Origin: Rhizophagus sp. LPA8_4_AMF
Taxonomy: Eukaryota; Glomeromycota; Glomeromycetes; Glomerales; Glomeraceae
Direction of reading: 5' to 3'
DNA length: 37,507 nucleotides
Assembly: GCA_021464525.1 (NCBI GenBank)
Contig: JADRCO010000333.1
Location: 1-37,507 of the forward strand
Shown here: piece by piece, positions 21,460 to 33,600 of the stretch
Numbering within the stretch: the first letter of the stretch is position 1
Layout: each line of letters opens with the position of its first letter
Notes under the pieces: generated by a model
What the model saw: the letters and a program-made list of their open reading frames with translations, nothing else
What the model was told of the DNA's origin: nothing
Databases searched by the model: none
Made by a program: the position numbers and the translations under genes

Positions 21460-24400
21460 ATGGGTGAAATTGGAATTGACATAGAACGCCTCAATGAGAA
21501 AGAATGCATCGATAATACGGAAAAAGCCACTCATGTGGCCATTAGCTCTGATGGTTCGATTGTAGCAACATTTAATCCATGTAAGTTATAACATGTTTAA
21601 GAAATAAATACTACTAGTCTACATTATGATTATTTTAGCCTGAATTGCGGTTATTACGCGCAAAAGAATGCTTATTTCGGAACCATATCCCGGTTTTCAA
21701 CCAAAAAAAAAAGAAAAAAATAATAATAAATGCAAATTAAATTTATCATATTTTTTTTTAGACGGCTCTTATATAACGATTACAAATGTGACGACAAATA
21801 AAGAGATAAAAATACCTTTTGATAGAAATGACATGAAACAACCTGATATTCTTGGATGGTCTTTCGCAGTTTCGGATATCGTTGACAATGACGTCGGCTT
21901 TGTTGCAATTTCCTGCATAACTAACGAAGTCATGAACCCAGAAGAAACTGAGAATGTTAAAGTTAATAAATTTAAAATTACATTTGATATAATAAGAAAA
22001 CTTTTACAGCGTCTTTTCAGATTATTTATTCCTTATTGTCTTGTCCTTTTTTTCCTCATTTCTGTTATTTTTTTGTCCCTTCCTATCCGCTTGAGTGTAT
22101 GCTTTTTCTGTCTTTTTGTTTTTTTCAATTTATTCTATTTCATTCGTTTCCATATTTCTTACTATTTTACAAATAATGATGATGTTAAGCAATTTCGATT
22201 ATCCTGGATTTCTAGCGAGGGAATGATAAAGCTTATTAAATTTACATTTAGTGGTACCAATAAACTTATTCCAATGCACAAGAGCCGTATTGGTGGAGTA
22301 ATTGGTTTTTTAAAAAATCCTTCAAAGAATAGTGCAATACTTATTTGCACGAATTATATTAAAATACAGAAGATTTATATTAGATTGAGTAAAAATGATT
22401 TTGAATTTGAAGAAAGTTATTTATTACCTGAAAGGTTATTTGAAAAATTAGTAAACACCAAGGATGCAAAACATAATTGGAATTATCTTTCGAAATCTAG
22501 ATATCAGGAATTTTTAATGGTTGATATTAAAAATTATCAAGAAGTACAAAATATTGAAATATATGACATTAATACTTTACAGTTAGTGAACATTTTTTGT
22601 AGTAGTCATAGAGGAAATTTTTTAGTTTCAAGAAACAATGAACCTGGAATTTTTGCAATTTCATCTGATTCAAGATTATTTGCTTATTCTTATGGAGATA
22701 ATACTATTACAATTTATTTAATGGAAAGTGGACTTGAGGTTGTTTCAAAAATATTTAATAATATTTATAAGATTGTATTTTTAGAATTTATTGAAGAAGA
22801 TAAAAAATTATTCATTATTGAACAAGGCAAAGATGATGATGAAAAATTTCACATTTGGCTTATGTCAGGATGTTTAAATGATTACTTTTTTATTCCTAGA
22901 AATGATATTGGTCTATCAGATAATATTTCTACCTTATTGAGATATGATGAGTATTATCATACTTTAACAAAAGCAAATGGGAAAGTAGTTTTCCTTAATG
23001 ATAAGGACAAAGAGAAACAGTTTAAAATTTTATCAGAAATAAATATTAATATGGCCACCTTTGAGGAAAATTACAGTGTAATTGATAATTATGAGCATAT
23101 ATATTATTCACATGATATAGAACCATGGAACGATAAAGTTGGACATATTAGTGGTAGATTTCTTAATAGCGACAGAAAATTTCTCCTTATAATTGGTCAA
23201 AATAGTATTCAGTTGTGGAAATCTAAATCACAAAATTTTAAAGAATTTAAAGATTTTAAAAATTTTGAAAATTCGGACCTCGTTTATATTTTCATTAGAA
23301 AGATTCCATTTGGAAGCAAACCTAAATTTCAAATTAAGAGTGACATGAACACTATTATAATTCATGCATGTAAATCACTTGTTTACCTATATAATCATAG
23401 ACATATAAAAAGTATTGTTTTTAAAGAAAAACATCAAAAATTTGTCAGCGGAATCGAAAATATTATTAAGGATTTCATCAATAAATATCCTGATAATTGG
23501 AAACTTATGGAAATTCAATACCCTTTAATGGCATATCTAATTTATTCGCGTTCATTTTCTTTAATCAAATATATTCTGTTTGAAAATGCTGAAAAGTTAC
23601 ACAGACCACAAAATAAATATGTCTCTTATCCATATTATAATGAACTGGATTTATATAATGATTTAGAATTAGAAGATAAATTTTTAAAATCAGATACAAT
23701 TTTAAATTCAGCTAATGATTTGGAATTAGCTTTGAAACTATGTCAAGGTTAGTGTTTCTCATTTTCATTATTATTGAATGTGGTTTAATTTAAATATTTA
23801 TTGTTTATAGATCAAGATGCTGTTATGCTGGCTTATCTTCTTGAGTATTATTCAGAACATTCTATGACTCATATTGGTTGGATGATTAATGTTACGAAAA
23901 TTCTTCCGAAATTACCTGGTATTTTTATTATACAATAGTTTTTGTTAATTTTTATTTGCACATTTTTTTATTAAAAATGATTATTATTTATATAGAAAAT
24001 TATGTGGAGCCATTATTTTATAAACCGTGTTTTGGGGGAACGAAATTAAATCTTCTAAATAAAAGATTTAATGCATCATCAGATTCATTAAAATTAAAAG
24101 TATATATACCAATAACTTGGCTTATACCAGCAAAATCTATGAGTTTTTTTAAATATAAAAAAATAAGGTAAATAATATTTAAATGACTCAATTTTAAATA
24201 TATATTGACTTTTTTTTTATAAAAATCATAGGAATGAAGAATTACCAAATATTTATGTAGTTCCATTTCCTTTTTTTAAAATGACAACGCATGATTCAAA
24301 GGCTGAAGGAATAATCGCAAATTTTTTTTATTTGTTGAGAAAAATTATATTTCCGCAGAGTTACCATAATTTAAGTGATGAAGCATTTAGCTCATTTCTT

Positions 24401-25801
24401 CAAATTGCAAACAAGGGTGCATATTTTGATGTTCCAGTAATCGAAGCAGTTACAACTTCTAGATGGACGCAAGCAAGAAGATATTGGAAGATACCTTTAG
24501 TATTATATACAATATTTTTATTCTTATTTTCATTCCTTTCTCAACTTTTCTTAAGCGATAATGATAATAAAAATAAGCATAATGCTACGTTTATGACGCT
24601 GGTTGGAATATTTTATTATATTGGAATGTATTTATTAATAATAGAATTTATGCAAATGAGAAAGTATAAATTAAAATACTGGAATAATATATTTAACATA
24701 TGTGATCTATGCAGTATCATTTTGGGAGTAATAGTTTTTACTCTTATATTTGTAAAATCATTTAATGAAACTATTGGAATTAATCATGAAATAATTGTTG
24801 TTTTATTAACGGTAACCACTCTAGTACTTTGGATTGAAATGGTATGTATAATATCATTATGTAAATTTTATTTCACTCATAATAATGACACTTTAATAAT
24901 AATTGGTTATTTGTCTTCTCAAGCTTCTTTGGCTACGATTATTCACAGAAGTGGCAATATACGTATATATATTTGGAAATATTTTAAAAAAGATTATACC
25001 ATTTTTTGTGTTTATGATTATTTTAACAATCGGATTTGGACATTCAATGTAATTTTGTTTTTCATTTGTATTGTAGTATTCTGTCAAAGTAACTTAATTT
25101 TTATTTAATTTATTATAATAGGTTTGTTCTTTTTGGACATCCATCACTTCTTAATTTAAATCCATCAGTTCCAATTTTCACATTAAATAATGGAACTACT
25201 AATTTTACTTTAACAGGAGAACGTCCAAATAATACTTTTGAAACATTATGGGATTCTATACTTTCCGCATACTATTGGAGCACAATTAATTTAAATGCTT
25301 ATGATTATTGGTCATTAAAGTTATTTGCTTTCGTAGCAAATGTTATTTTAGTGCTTGTTTTATTGAATATGGTCATTGCATTGATGAAGTAAGTTATATC
25401 TAATATCTTATATGTAATGCTATATTATATTTTTATTTGTCTAACTCGTTTTTATAAATAAATATTTTAGTGATACATTTAATAAAGCAAAGGAAGATGG
25501 TAATATTGGACTTTTGTTATTTAGAGCAGAACTTATTCATTATTATGAGAGTCTTGATATTCCCTACTTTAGAAAATTACTATATAATGACTCATTATAT
25601 ATATGTTTTTATCGAGATTCTGACTTGATGAAAAATTGGATTGAAAAATCTCAAAAACTTGAAGGAACAAAATTATACTCATGGTTTATTGAGATCGTAG
25701 AAAAAGAAAATATAAAATTTGATGAAAACATTGAAGCTTGGTATAAACTTATCTCAGGTAATGAAAATCAAGAAACATCTGATGACGATCTCTGGTTTTA
25801 G
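21460..25801 (+). CDS. Beta-propeller / TRP-like ion channel, tandem copy 2
   Basis: Eight exons: 21460-21580, 21762-23747, 23811-23918, 23996-24167, 24232-24841, 24924-25048, 25122-25388, 25471-25801; 1239 aa. The 31 codons open before 21762 are intron; the true first exon is 21460-21580 (HVAISSDGSIVATFNP). Blade-like stretches include PGIFAISSDSRLFAYSYG (about residues 334-351), FHIWLMSG, and GRFLNSDRKFLLIIGQ followed by IQLW (about 501-526). A hydrophobic hairpin (about 128-174) splits the first propeller part. The channel part starts with a membrane segment at about 883-903, with a pore-helix-like FETLWDSILSAYYW, and ends S6 with LLNMVIALMNDTF. The cytosolic tail keeps RAELIHYYESLD. It is probably the best representative of the ancestral structure. 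It converges on the F-box gene 257 bp away. An ion-transport role is inferred from the S5-pore-S6 layout; gating and ligand are unknown. Confidence 0.88.
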
Positions 25802-25862
25802 ATCTTTTATTTTTTTTTACTTTATTTATTTTTAATGTACAATTTTTAAGATATTTTATTTT

Positions 25863-25868
25863 AATAAA
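25863..25868 (+). promoter_or_regulatory. Candidate polyadenylation signal, channel gene 2
   Basis: AATAAA 62 bp after the stop, in a context shared with the signal after channel gene 1. Confidence 0.5.
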
Positions 25869-26058
25869 GATAAATTAACGTATAACATATATTTTATTTA
25901 AAAAGTACTGACATTTCATATTTCTCAATGAATGAATAGACTATGGTTTATTATTTATTTAAAAATTTGTAAATAGATATAAAATTTTAAACATACAGTA
26001 TTTAATATATTTGACATGTATATAATAAATAGTAATTAATAATTAATAATTTGGTTAA

Positions 26059-27435
26059 TTAAATCCATTCAAATCCTTCATCAAAATTAACATCATTATT
26101 ATATTTTCTCACTCTCCCTTTCTTTTTATATTTTACAATCAAATCTTCAACATTTTTTACTCGACTTAATTGTAATAACATGGGATGTTTACCTTTCCAA
26201 TTTTCAAAAAATTGTTTTAAAGATGGTAAATTAATTGATACATAAGAATAAAATTTAAATTTAAATAAACTATTTGGTGAAGATTTAGTTAATATTTTAA
26301 ATAAATTATCCCAATCAAATGCTGCTAAACTATCAATAATAATAAATAAACCATTTAAATAATTACAATTAATTATCAACTTTTCTAATTCTGAAATATT
26401 ATCATTTAATAAAATTAATTTAAGATATTTAAGAAAAGGACAACTATTATAAATTGTCTGTATAATTCTATTATTACTATAAACATTACCAAATGTAGAA
26501 TCAATTTTTATTTCATTAAGAAATCCTCCCGTACTTTTAATTAAAATTGTTGAAACTTCGATAGAAACACTTTTAGTTCTTAAAATACGTAAATAAGGTA
26601 AAGATAAATCCTCCAAGTAATCCAATGATGTATTTTGAATATTATCCAATTCTAAAACTTGTAAATTAATGAAAGATGAAAGAAATTTCGTGAAAGGTGA
26701 TTTGTTTATTTTAATATATTCTATAGTATTTGAATGATTAATCAATGAACTTTCAAGAGTTTCACCAAATGATTTATCATCGTAAGTGTACGAAGGATAA
26801 ATTAAATTAATATTTAATAAATTTTTTTGGGATTTGATTAATTTAAAAATTCCATGATTATTATTATCTTCACCAACAATAAGTTCCAATTCTTTAATCG
26901 ATTTACATATTTTCATTATTCCAACTAAAACATTATTATTTACACAAGTACTACAACTAAGAAATTTAATATCAGAAAAATGATCTTTTGCTCCAGGAAT
27001 AAGATGTAATTGAAAATCAAATTTATAAGGTATAGAAATATGAGTAAATTTCGTATTACTTTTAATAAAAAGGGTAATAATTTCTTTTTTAATACTTTTC
27101 ATTTCAGATTCAATATCAATATTATTGATTATTTTTTGAATATTATTTAAATTTAAATGTTTACAAAAACTAATATAATTAAATAAAGGTTTTTGATATA
27201 TAATATTAGTTTTTAAACTAATTTTTGAATTATTTGATAAATGTGAAATAATTACATTTGATAACAAATTCTCTTTCTCCATATTTAAATTGTATCCCCA
27301 AGGATTTCTCCATAAAATTGGAATAATTGTTTCACACCAAGTTCTATTAATTAAAAGGCATGAATAAAGAGTTATTTTATCATATTGTAACTCTTCGAAT
27401 ATTAAATAAAGAACATCCTTATCTAACTTGGGCAT
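26059..27435 (-). CDS. F-box protein with leucine-rich C-terminal region
   Basis: Single-exon 458-aa frame, ATG at 27435 and stop at 26059. Residues 1-45 form an F-box-like motif (LDKDVLYLIFEELQYDK, then SCLLINRTWCETIIPILWRN). F-boxes bind Skp1 in SCF ubiquitin ligases. The remainder is rich in Leu/Ile/Asn with irregular LRR-like strands (LQVLELDNIQN, LKYLKLILLNDN), presumably the substrate-binding part. The tail is basic (KYKKKGRVRKY) and ends EGFEWI. Large families of such intronless F-box/LRR genes are typical of arbuscular mycorrhizal fungi. It converges on channel gene 2. A decayed copy lies behind channel gene 1, so it belongs to the duplicated unit. The substrate is unknown. Confidence 0.85.
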   Translation of the reverse strand: MPKLDKDVLYLIFEELQYDKITLYSCLLINRTWCETIIPILWRNPWGYNLNMEKENLLSNVIISHLSNNSKISLKTNIIYQKPLFNYISFCKHLNLNNIQKIINNIDIESEMKSIKKEIITLFIKSNTKFTHISIPYKFDFQLHLIPGAKDHFSDIKFLSCSTCVNNNVLVGIMKICKSIKELELIVGEDNNNHGIFKLIKSQKNLLNINLIYPSYTYDDKSFGETLESSLINHSNTIEYIKINKSPFTKFLSSFINLQVLELDNIQNTSLDYLEDLSLPYLRILRTKSVSIEVSTILIKSTGGFLNEIKIDSTFGNVYSNNRIIQTIYNSCPFLKYLKLILLNDNISELEKLIINCNYLNGLFIIIDSLAAFDWDNLFKILTKSSPNSLFKFKFYSYVSINLPSLKQFFENWKGKHPMLLQLSRVKNVEDLIVKYKKKGRVRKYNNDVNFDEGFEWI

Positions 27436-28149
27436 TTTAAGAAAGAAGTTTTAATAGATAGACGACGGTCGAAACAATCATCGACACAAATATTTATTAA
27501 TGTATGTTACACAACGGTTACGTCTCATGCTTGTAATGTTTGTAGTAAATGTCACAAGTTCTGATGATCATACATTTAATAATCTAAGGACCTTATATAT
27601 ACATCAAGCTCCTTGATAGATAATTATGGTATATTGCTCAAATTATGAAAGCACAAAAAATTATATTTTCATAAAAAATTGAAAATTGCGTCGTTAAAAA
27701 AGTATGACAAATAACATAACAATATGGCGATTGCTTTGCGCTAGCCACAAATTCAAGAGTTCAAAAATACGGGCCTGAATTAAAAATTTTATAAAGTTCA
27801 TAAAGTTCATCCGTGTAAATTAAGTTGAATACACTTCTAGCCATACATATTCATTATTAAAGGTTAATCATTATAATAAATAATCGTAATATATATATTA
27901 TTTTCACTGTTTGAAAATGTCTTCTGCTACTGTCATAAGTTTGAATCAAAAAAAAAGTGAAGAAATTGTTCCTTACAACGAAAGTGCACGCTCATTGAAG
28001 TCAATGTTAAGATATTCTTATAGCTAGGTTATCTAATTCAAAATATTAACAATGTCTTCAACTAATTTGTTTAAATTTTAAATTATTTATTTGGGTATCT
28101 TAACTATTTTTAAAAATGAGAAAAAAATAGGCCATCTAAATCAAATATC
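27436..28149. other. Upstream region of the F-box gene, no gene seen
   Basis: Presumed promoter of the minus-strand gene. A TATA-like TATATATAAGG (read on the minus strand) lies near 27592-27602, about 160 bp before its ATG. A 36-codon plus-strand frame at 27917-28027 (MSSATVISLNQKKSEEIV...) is too short and isolated to support. Confidence 0.4.
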
Positions 28150-28690
28150 ATACCATTTATTACATATAAGACTCATTTTAACAATCGGACTTGGTCATTC
28201 AATGTAATTTTTTGAGCCCTAATATAATAGATGATGACAGCAAAGTTATTTTTAAATGTTCTTATTGTAAGTGATAAAATGATCATTTATTATAATATTA
28301 TAAGAAAAAAAAATCTCTTTTTTTTCTTTTTTCATTTTTTTTCGTCTTTTTCTTTAAAGATAAATGTTATGTGGAAAATCACGTGGGGAAGTAGATAATT
28401 AGAGATCGGCACTCGTTTACTAGCTCTATGTAACTTTTCAGGGCCGGATTTACGTAATGCCGCCTGGGAGTATCCAAAAAGGAAGGATCGACGTTTTGAT
28501 AAAACATTTCATTTAGTATTGTAGTATTAGTAGTTATTGTTATTTGGCATCAATGTTATTTTTTTACTTCTTGTTTATTAAAAATGATAATTGTATTGAT
28601 GAAGTAAATAATGTGCAAATAATATTTAATATATAATATTTACCAACAAATTTATAAATAAAATAATTAGTTTAGTGGAATAACTCTTGT
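28150..28690 (+). pseudogene. Relic of a fourth TRP-like channel gene copy
   Basis: Two pieces match the 3' half of the channel genes in the right order. About 28160-28208 resembles the end of exon 6 and its donor (TTTTAACAATCGGACTTGGT then CATTCAATGTAATTTTTT). About 28538-28606 resembles the end of exon 7 and its donor (CAATGTTATTTT, then ATTGTATTGATGAAGTAA). A weak match to the following intron and the TTTAGTG acceptor of exon 8 reaches about 28680. The intervening exon 7 body is missing and no open frame remains. Confidence 0.7.
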
Positions 28691-30622
28691 ATAAGGTACT
28701 TATTGAAGGACCCTTTCACCATATAAAATAATTACTCAGACTATCCCTATAAAAAATTTTTATCCGCTATTTCTGTAAAATCTCCGTAAAAATGAGCCTT
28801 TCACGGATCCATTCACGGAAAATCTAAATAATTCGATAAATCATATAAGGTTATTAATTCCGGAAATATGAGCCCTTTACGGAAAAAAGATGAAATATAA
28901 AAAATGGATCGACTTTTTTACAGGGCATTAGCCCAAATGATCATCACTCCTCATTTTTGAGGTATTTTCATAAGCATCTTTGGATTTGAAAATAACTATT
29001 ATCGACCAGAGTACATATTCTATGTCAAAACCTCATAATCTGGCTTTATTCATATAAATAAAACTGAATATAATTTTGTTTCGAAAAATCTTTTTTTATC
29101 CATTTTTATTTATAGTAAGTGTTGATAAATAATTGCAACGTTACACTTGATCATATGGTACTATGACTCTATTTATTTATTTACGGTATTTTTTATGCTT
29201 AGTAAGCGCAACGTACGTTATTTTATTCCTAAATATAAAATGCGCGCGTAACTTTTCTTTTTAATAAAAATGTTTTGAACTTACTATACTTTATATTATG
29301 AGTTTTATTTATAATGCCAGTCGTAAATTATATATTTAATTGACAATTTATTTGTTGGCGTCTAAACTACCTAAATTATCTAAACCATTTAAATTATCGG
29401 CATATTTAATAATTCCAATGTCGAGAAAAATTAATGTCGATCATCCTAATACTATTTTTGTATGAAAGTAATTTTTTTCTTATTTTTTTTTTAGTAAAAA
29501 TAGTTAAATCTTTTTCTCCTAGAGGTGGTTTTGTTTTTAAAAAATTTTATTATTATTTTTTTTTTTAACTTTGGAAAGTAAATTTAAACCTATCAAAGTA
29601 TCGAAAGTCACATTATAAGAATTAACAACAAAATCATAATTACATAAATTATGTAAGATCAGAAAAGGTATTAGCAAATTTTTCTATTACTATATTCCGT
29701 AAAATTTTAATATATGTATGACAAATATTATTTATTATTGACTATTACGTATAAAGTAACATGTGATGATCATTATTAAAGCATGACCAACACAAATTAA
29801 CGGCTAAATCCGATGATCAGACTTTTGTAACATAACAGAACCCGAGTAATACATAAACAGATCAGCACATTTTTTTTTAGAAATAAATAATTAAGTTTAT
29901 TTTTAGGATAATTGGGACTACAATTTGGTTATGGTTATTAAAACTAAAAATATTATCATAAAGAAGAAATAATTTTTTTTTTTTTACCTGCACTATTACC
30001 TTTTTATGCATTGTTCGGCCTGGTTAAACGCCCATATAAGTACGGCTCAGATCTTCTGTTTTTAAAGACATAGGATTCATGAAAAGTTAAAAATTAACCC
30101 TAATTATGTAACTTACCCTGGCTTTTTTTTGCTAACGCATATTTATAACCGAGAAAAATTATTTATTATTATTCAGCACAAAAATTTTGATATTAAATGT
30201 TGAAGGATAAGAAACAAATTGGTCCGGAAAAGATCGGCACATGTTAACTGCATAGGAATATTCTATTTCAAAATCCTTATTGTTTACTTATTTTAGCTAG
30301 CATAAACCATACCATAAATGACTATCAACAATTTGATGACGCATGACGTATGCATGACCAAAATATAAATTACCGTCCTACTTGGTAATATTTTAAACAG
30401 CCGTGGTACATAGTTAATATACCTTACCTTAATTTGTAACTTAAATGAACTGGACTTAAATTATTAATACTTTTTTATTTTAAGGTAAATATACCTTTAT
30501 CAGAACTCGGTAAGTGAACTGAAAAAAAAAAAAATTTTTTTTACTCGGTTTTTTTAATTTTTTTTTTTCTTTTTTGAAAAAAAAATAAAATTTTTTTTCG
30601 TTTTGTTCAAAAAAGAGATAAT
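28691..30622. other. AT-rich spacer before channel gene 3
   Basis: No gene recognised. Contains loose repeats of TGAGCC(C)TTTACGG (about 28793-28880) and homopolymer runs. The last 150 bp before the ATG of gene 3 are almost entirely A/T. No clear match to the flanks of copies 1 and 2 was seen by eye. Confidence 0.5.
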
Positions 30623-33600
30623 ATGACAGATCTGGAAAATGGAAGTTACGGAGAAAAAATAACTTATGTGTCCATTAGTCCGGATAGCTCGTTAATTGCA
30701 ACGTTTAATCCATGTAAGTTATAATATATATATATATATATATTTAAATAAATAAAATAAAAAGTTAAAATTTTTCTGTCTTATTTTTTACAGATAAATC
30801 TTGTATATCGATTGAAAAGGTTTTAGAAAATGAGAAAAATGATAAAGCGATGGATTCAAGGACAGCAAAGACAACAATAGAGGTTGATACTAATAGATTC
30901 TTTGATAAGAAACCACAAAATATCCTTGGATGGTCTTTGGCAATTTCAGATATCATTGACAATGACGCTGGCTTGGTCGCAATTTCTTGTATAACTGACG
31001 AAGATATGAGTCAAAAAGAAATCATTGAGGAAGGCAGTTTTCAAAAAGCTTATTTACGATTATCTAGTATCAATATACGCGAGATTCATTACTCTCTCCT
31101 CCATATTCCTATCGAAATTATTTCTTATTGTACAAATTTATTTTTTATTGATTCAAATCCTGTTTCAAATCCCCTTCCTTACATACTATTTATAGGCATT
31201 CCCTTTCTCATTCTCGCCTTGCCTGAATTCTTTTATGTTTCCAAGATTCTAAAAGGCGATAGTAAACAATATCAATTATCCCAAACGTCTAGTAAAGGGA
31301 TGATAAGGCTTTTTAAATTTTCACTTAATAAAAATTGTTACGACAATGGTACTTCAATATTTCATCTTGGTGGAGTTGTTACCTTTTTAAAAAGTTCTAA
31401 AAAGAATAGTGCAATACTTATTTGCACGAATTGTGTTAAAATAAAAAAGTTTAAAATTAAATTAAAGAAAAATATTTCTATATCAAAAAGTAATACATAT
31501 TTATTACCTGAAAATTTATTTAAAAAATTAGAAAATATCAAGGATGCAAAAATTAATTGGAAATATCTATTAAAATCTAGATATCAGGAATTTTTAATGA
31601 TTGATACGAATGATCATCAAAAGATAAAAAATATTGAAATATATAATGTTAATACTTTACAGTTAGTAAATGTTTTTCATAGACATCGTGAAGAAGATTT
31701 TTTAATTTCAAATGATAATGAACCTGGAATTTTTGCAATATCAGCTGATTCAAGATTATTTGCTTATTCTTATGGAGATAATATTATTACAATTTATTTA
31801 ATGGAAAGTGGTCTTGAGGTTGTTTCAAAAAAATTTAATGATATTTGTGAAATTATATTTTTAGAATTTATTGATGATGATAAAAAATTATTCATTATTG
31901 AACAAGGCAAAGGTGGTGATGTGAAATATTATATTTGGCTTATATCAGGATGTTTAAATGATTACTTTCTTATTCCTAAAGCTGATATTCCTTTATCAGA
32001 TAATATATCTACTTTATTAAAATATGATGAGTATTATCATACTATAACAAAATCAAATGGGAAAGTAGTTCTTCTTAATGATAAGGACAATGAGAATCGA
32101 TTTAAAGTTATATCAGAAATAATATTTATGAATGTGGCTACTCTTGAGGAAAATAACAGCATAATTGATAAGCATGAGCATATATATTATTCACATGATA
32201 TAGAACCATGGAATAATAAAGTTGAATGTATTAGTGGTAGATTTCTTAACAATGACAAGAAATTCCTTCTTATAATCGGTCAAAATAGTATTCAGCTGTG
32301 GAAATCCAAGTCACAAGATTTTAAAGATTTTGAAGATTTTAATAGTTTTGAAAATTCAGATCTCGTTTATATTTTCATCAGCAAGATTCCATTCGAAAGC
32401 AAACCTAAATTTCAAATTATGAATGACATGACCACTATTATAATTCACGCATGTAAATCACTTGCCTACCTATATAATCATAGACATATAAAACGTATTG
32501 ATTCTAAAGAAAAACATCAAAAATTTGTTAGCGGAACCAAAAATATTATTAAAGACTTTATAAGAAAATATCCTGATAATTGGAAACTTATGGAAGTTCA
32601 ATATCCTTTAATGGCATATCTAATTTATTCACGTTCGTTTTCATTAATAAAGTACATCTTATTTGGCACAAATGGTCAAACTAATTTTCAAGAGAAAAAT
32701 ACTGGAATGTTACACAAGCCTCAAAAAAATTATGTCTCCTATCCATATTATAATGAACTGAGACTATATGATGATTTCAAATTAGAAGACGAAGACTTAA
32801 TATCAATTAATGATTTGGAATTTGCTTTAAAATACTGTAAAGGTTAATATTATAGTTCTTCCTTACTTTGTTGTTATAATTTATTACATTTTTAAACTTA
32901 AACAATTTTCATTAATTAGATCGAGATGCTGTTATTTTAGCATATTTGTTAGAATATTATTCTGAAAATTCCATGACTCATATTGGTTGGATGATTAATG
33001 TTACAAAAATTCTTCCAGAATTATCTTTATCTAATCATGATTACTATGGTATATTATTTAATAATTTTCTTATCATTTTACTTTTTAAAACTATTAAATT
33101 AAATCTTATTTATTTCTTTAGCTAATTATATGGATTTATTACTTTATAAACCTTGTTTTGGAGAAATGAAGTATAATTTTCCAATTCAAAGATTTAAAGA
33201 ATTATCAGTTCATCAAGATACAATTAAAGTATATATGCCACTTACTCGACTCGTAACTCCGAAAGAAATCTTTGGATATAAACGAATGAGGTACTAATTT
33301 TTTATTAATATTTAATGCTAATTATTTTAATTGTTTATTGATATCGGTTTTATTTAATATAGAAATAATATACTACCCGATATCTATATGGTTCCACTTC
33401 CAAATTTTACAACTTACAATCCAAAAACTAAAGAAAAAACAAAAAAAACCTTAAGTAGAAAATTAATAACCTTTTTACGTTGTATGAGAAAAATGTTTAT
33501 TCCACCTTATTATAGGGATTTAAATGATAAAGTATTTAGTCCATTTCTTCAAATTGAAAAGAATGAGAATGAATTTTTTAATATTCCATCTATGGGAGCA

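Noticed and set aside
21668-21761. ATG at 21668 as the start of channel gene 2
   Set aside because: The stretch to 21761 is intron-like, ends in a T run plus AG, and has no counterpart in the paralogues, whereas exon 1 at 21460-21580 is conserved.
27917-28027. 36-codon open frame beginning MSSATVISLNQKK
   Set aside because: Plausible-looking start but isolated, short and without a convincing downstream exon or homologous copy in the other units.
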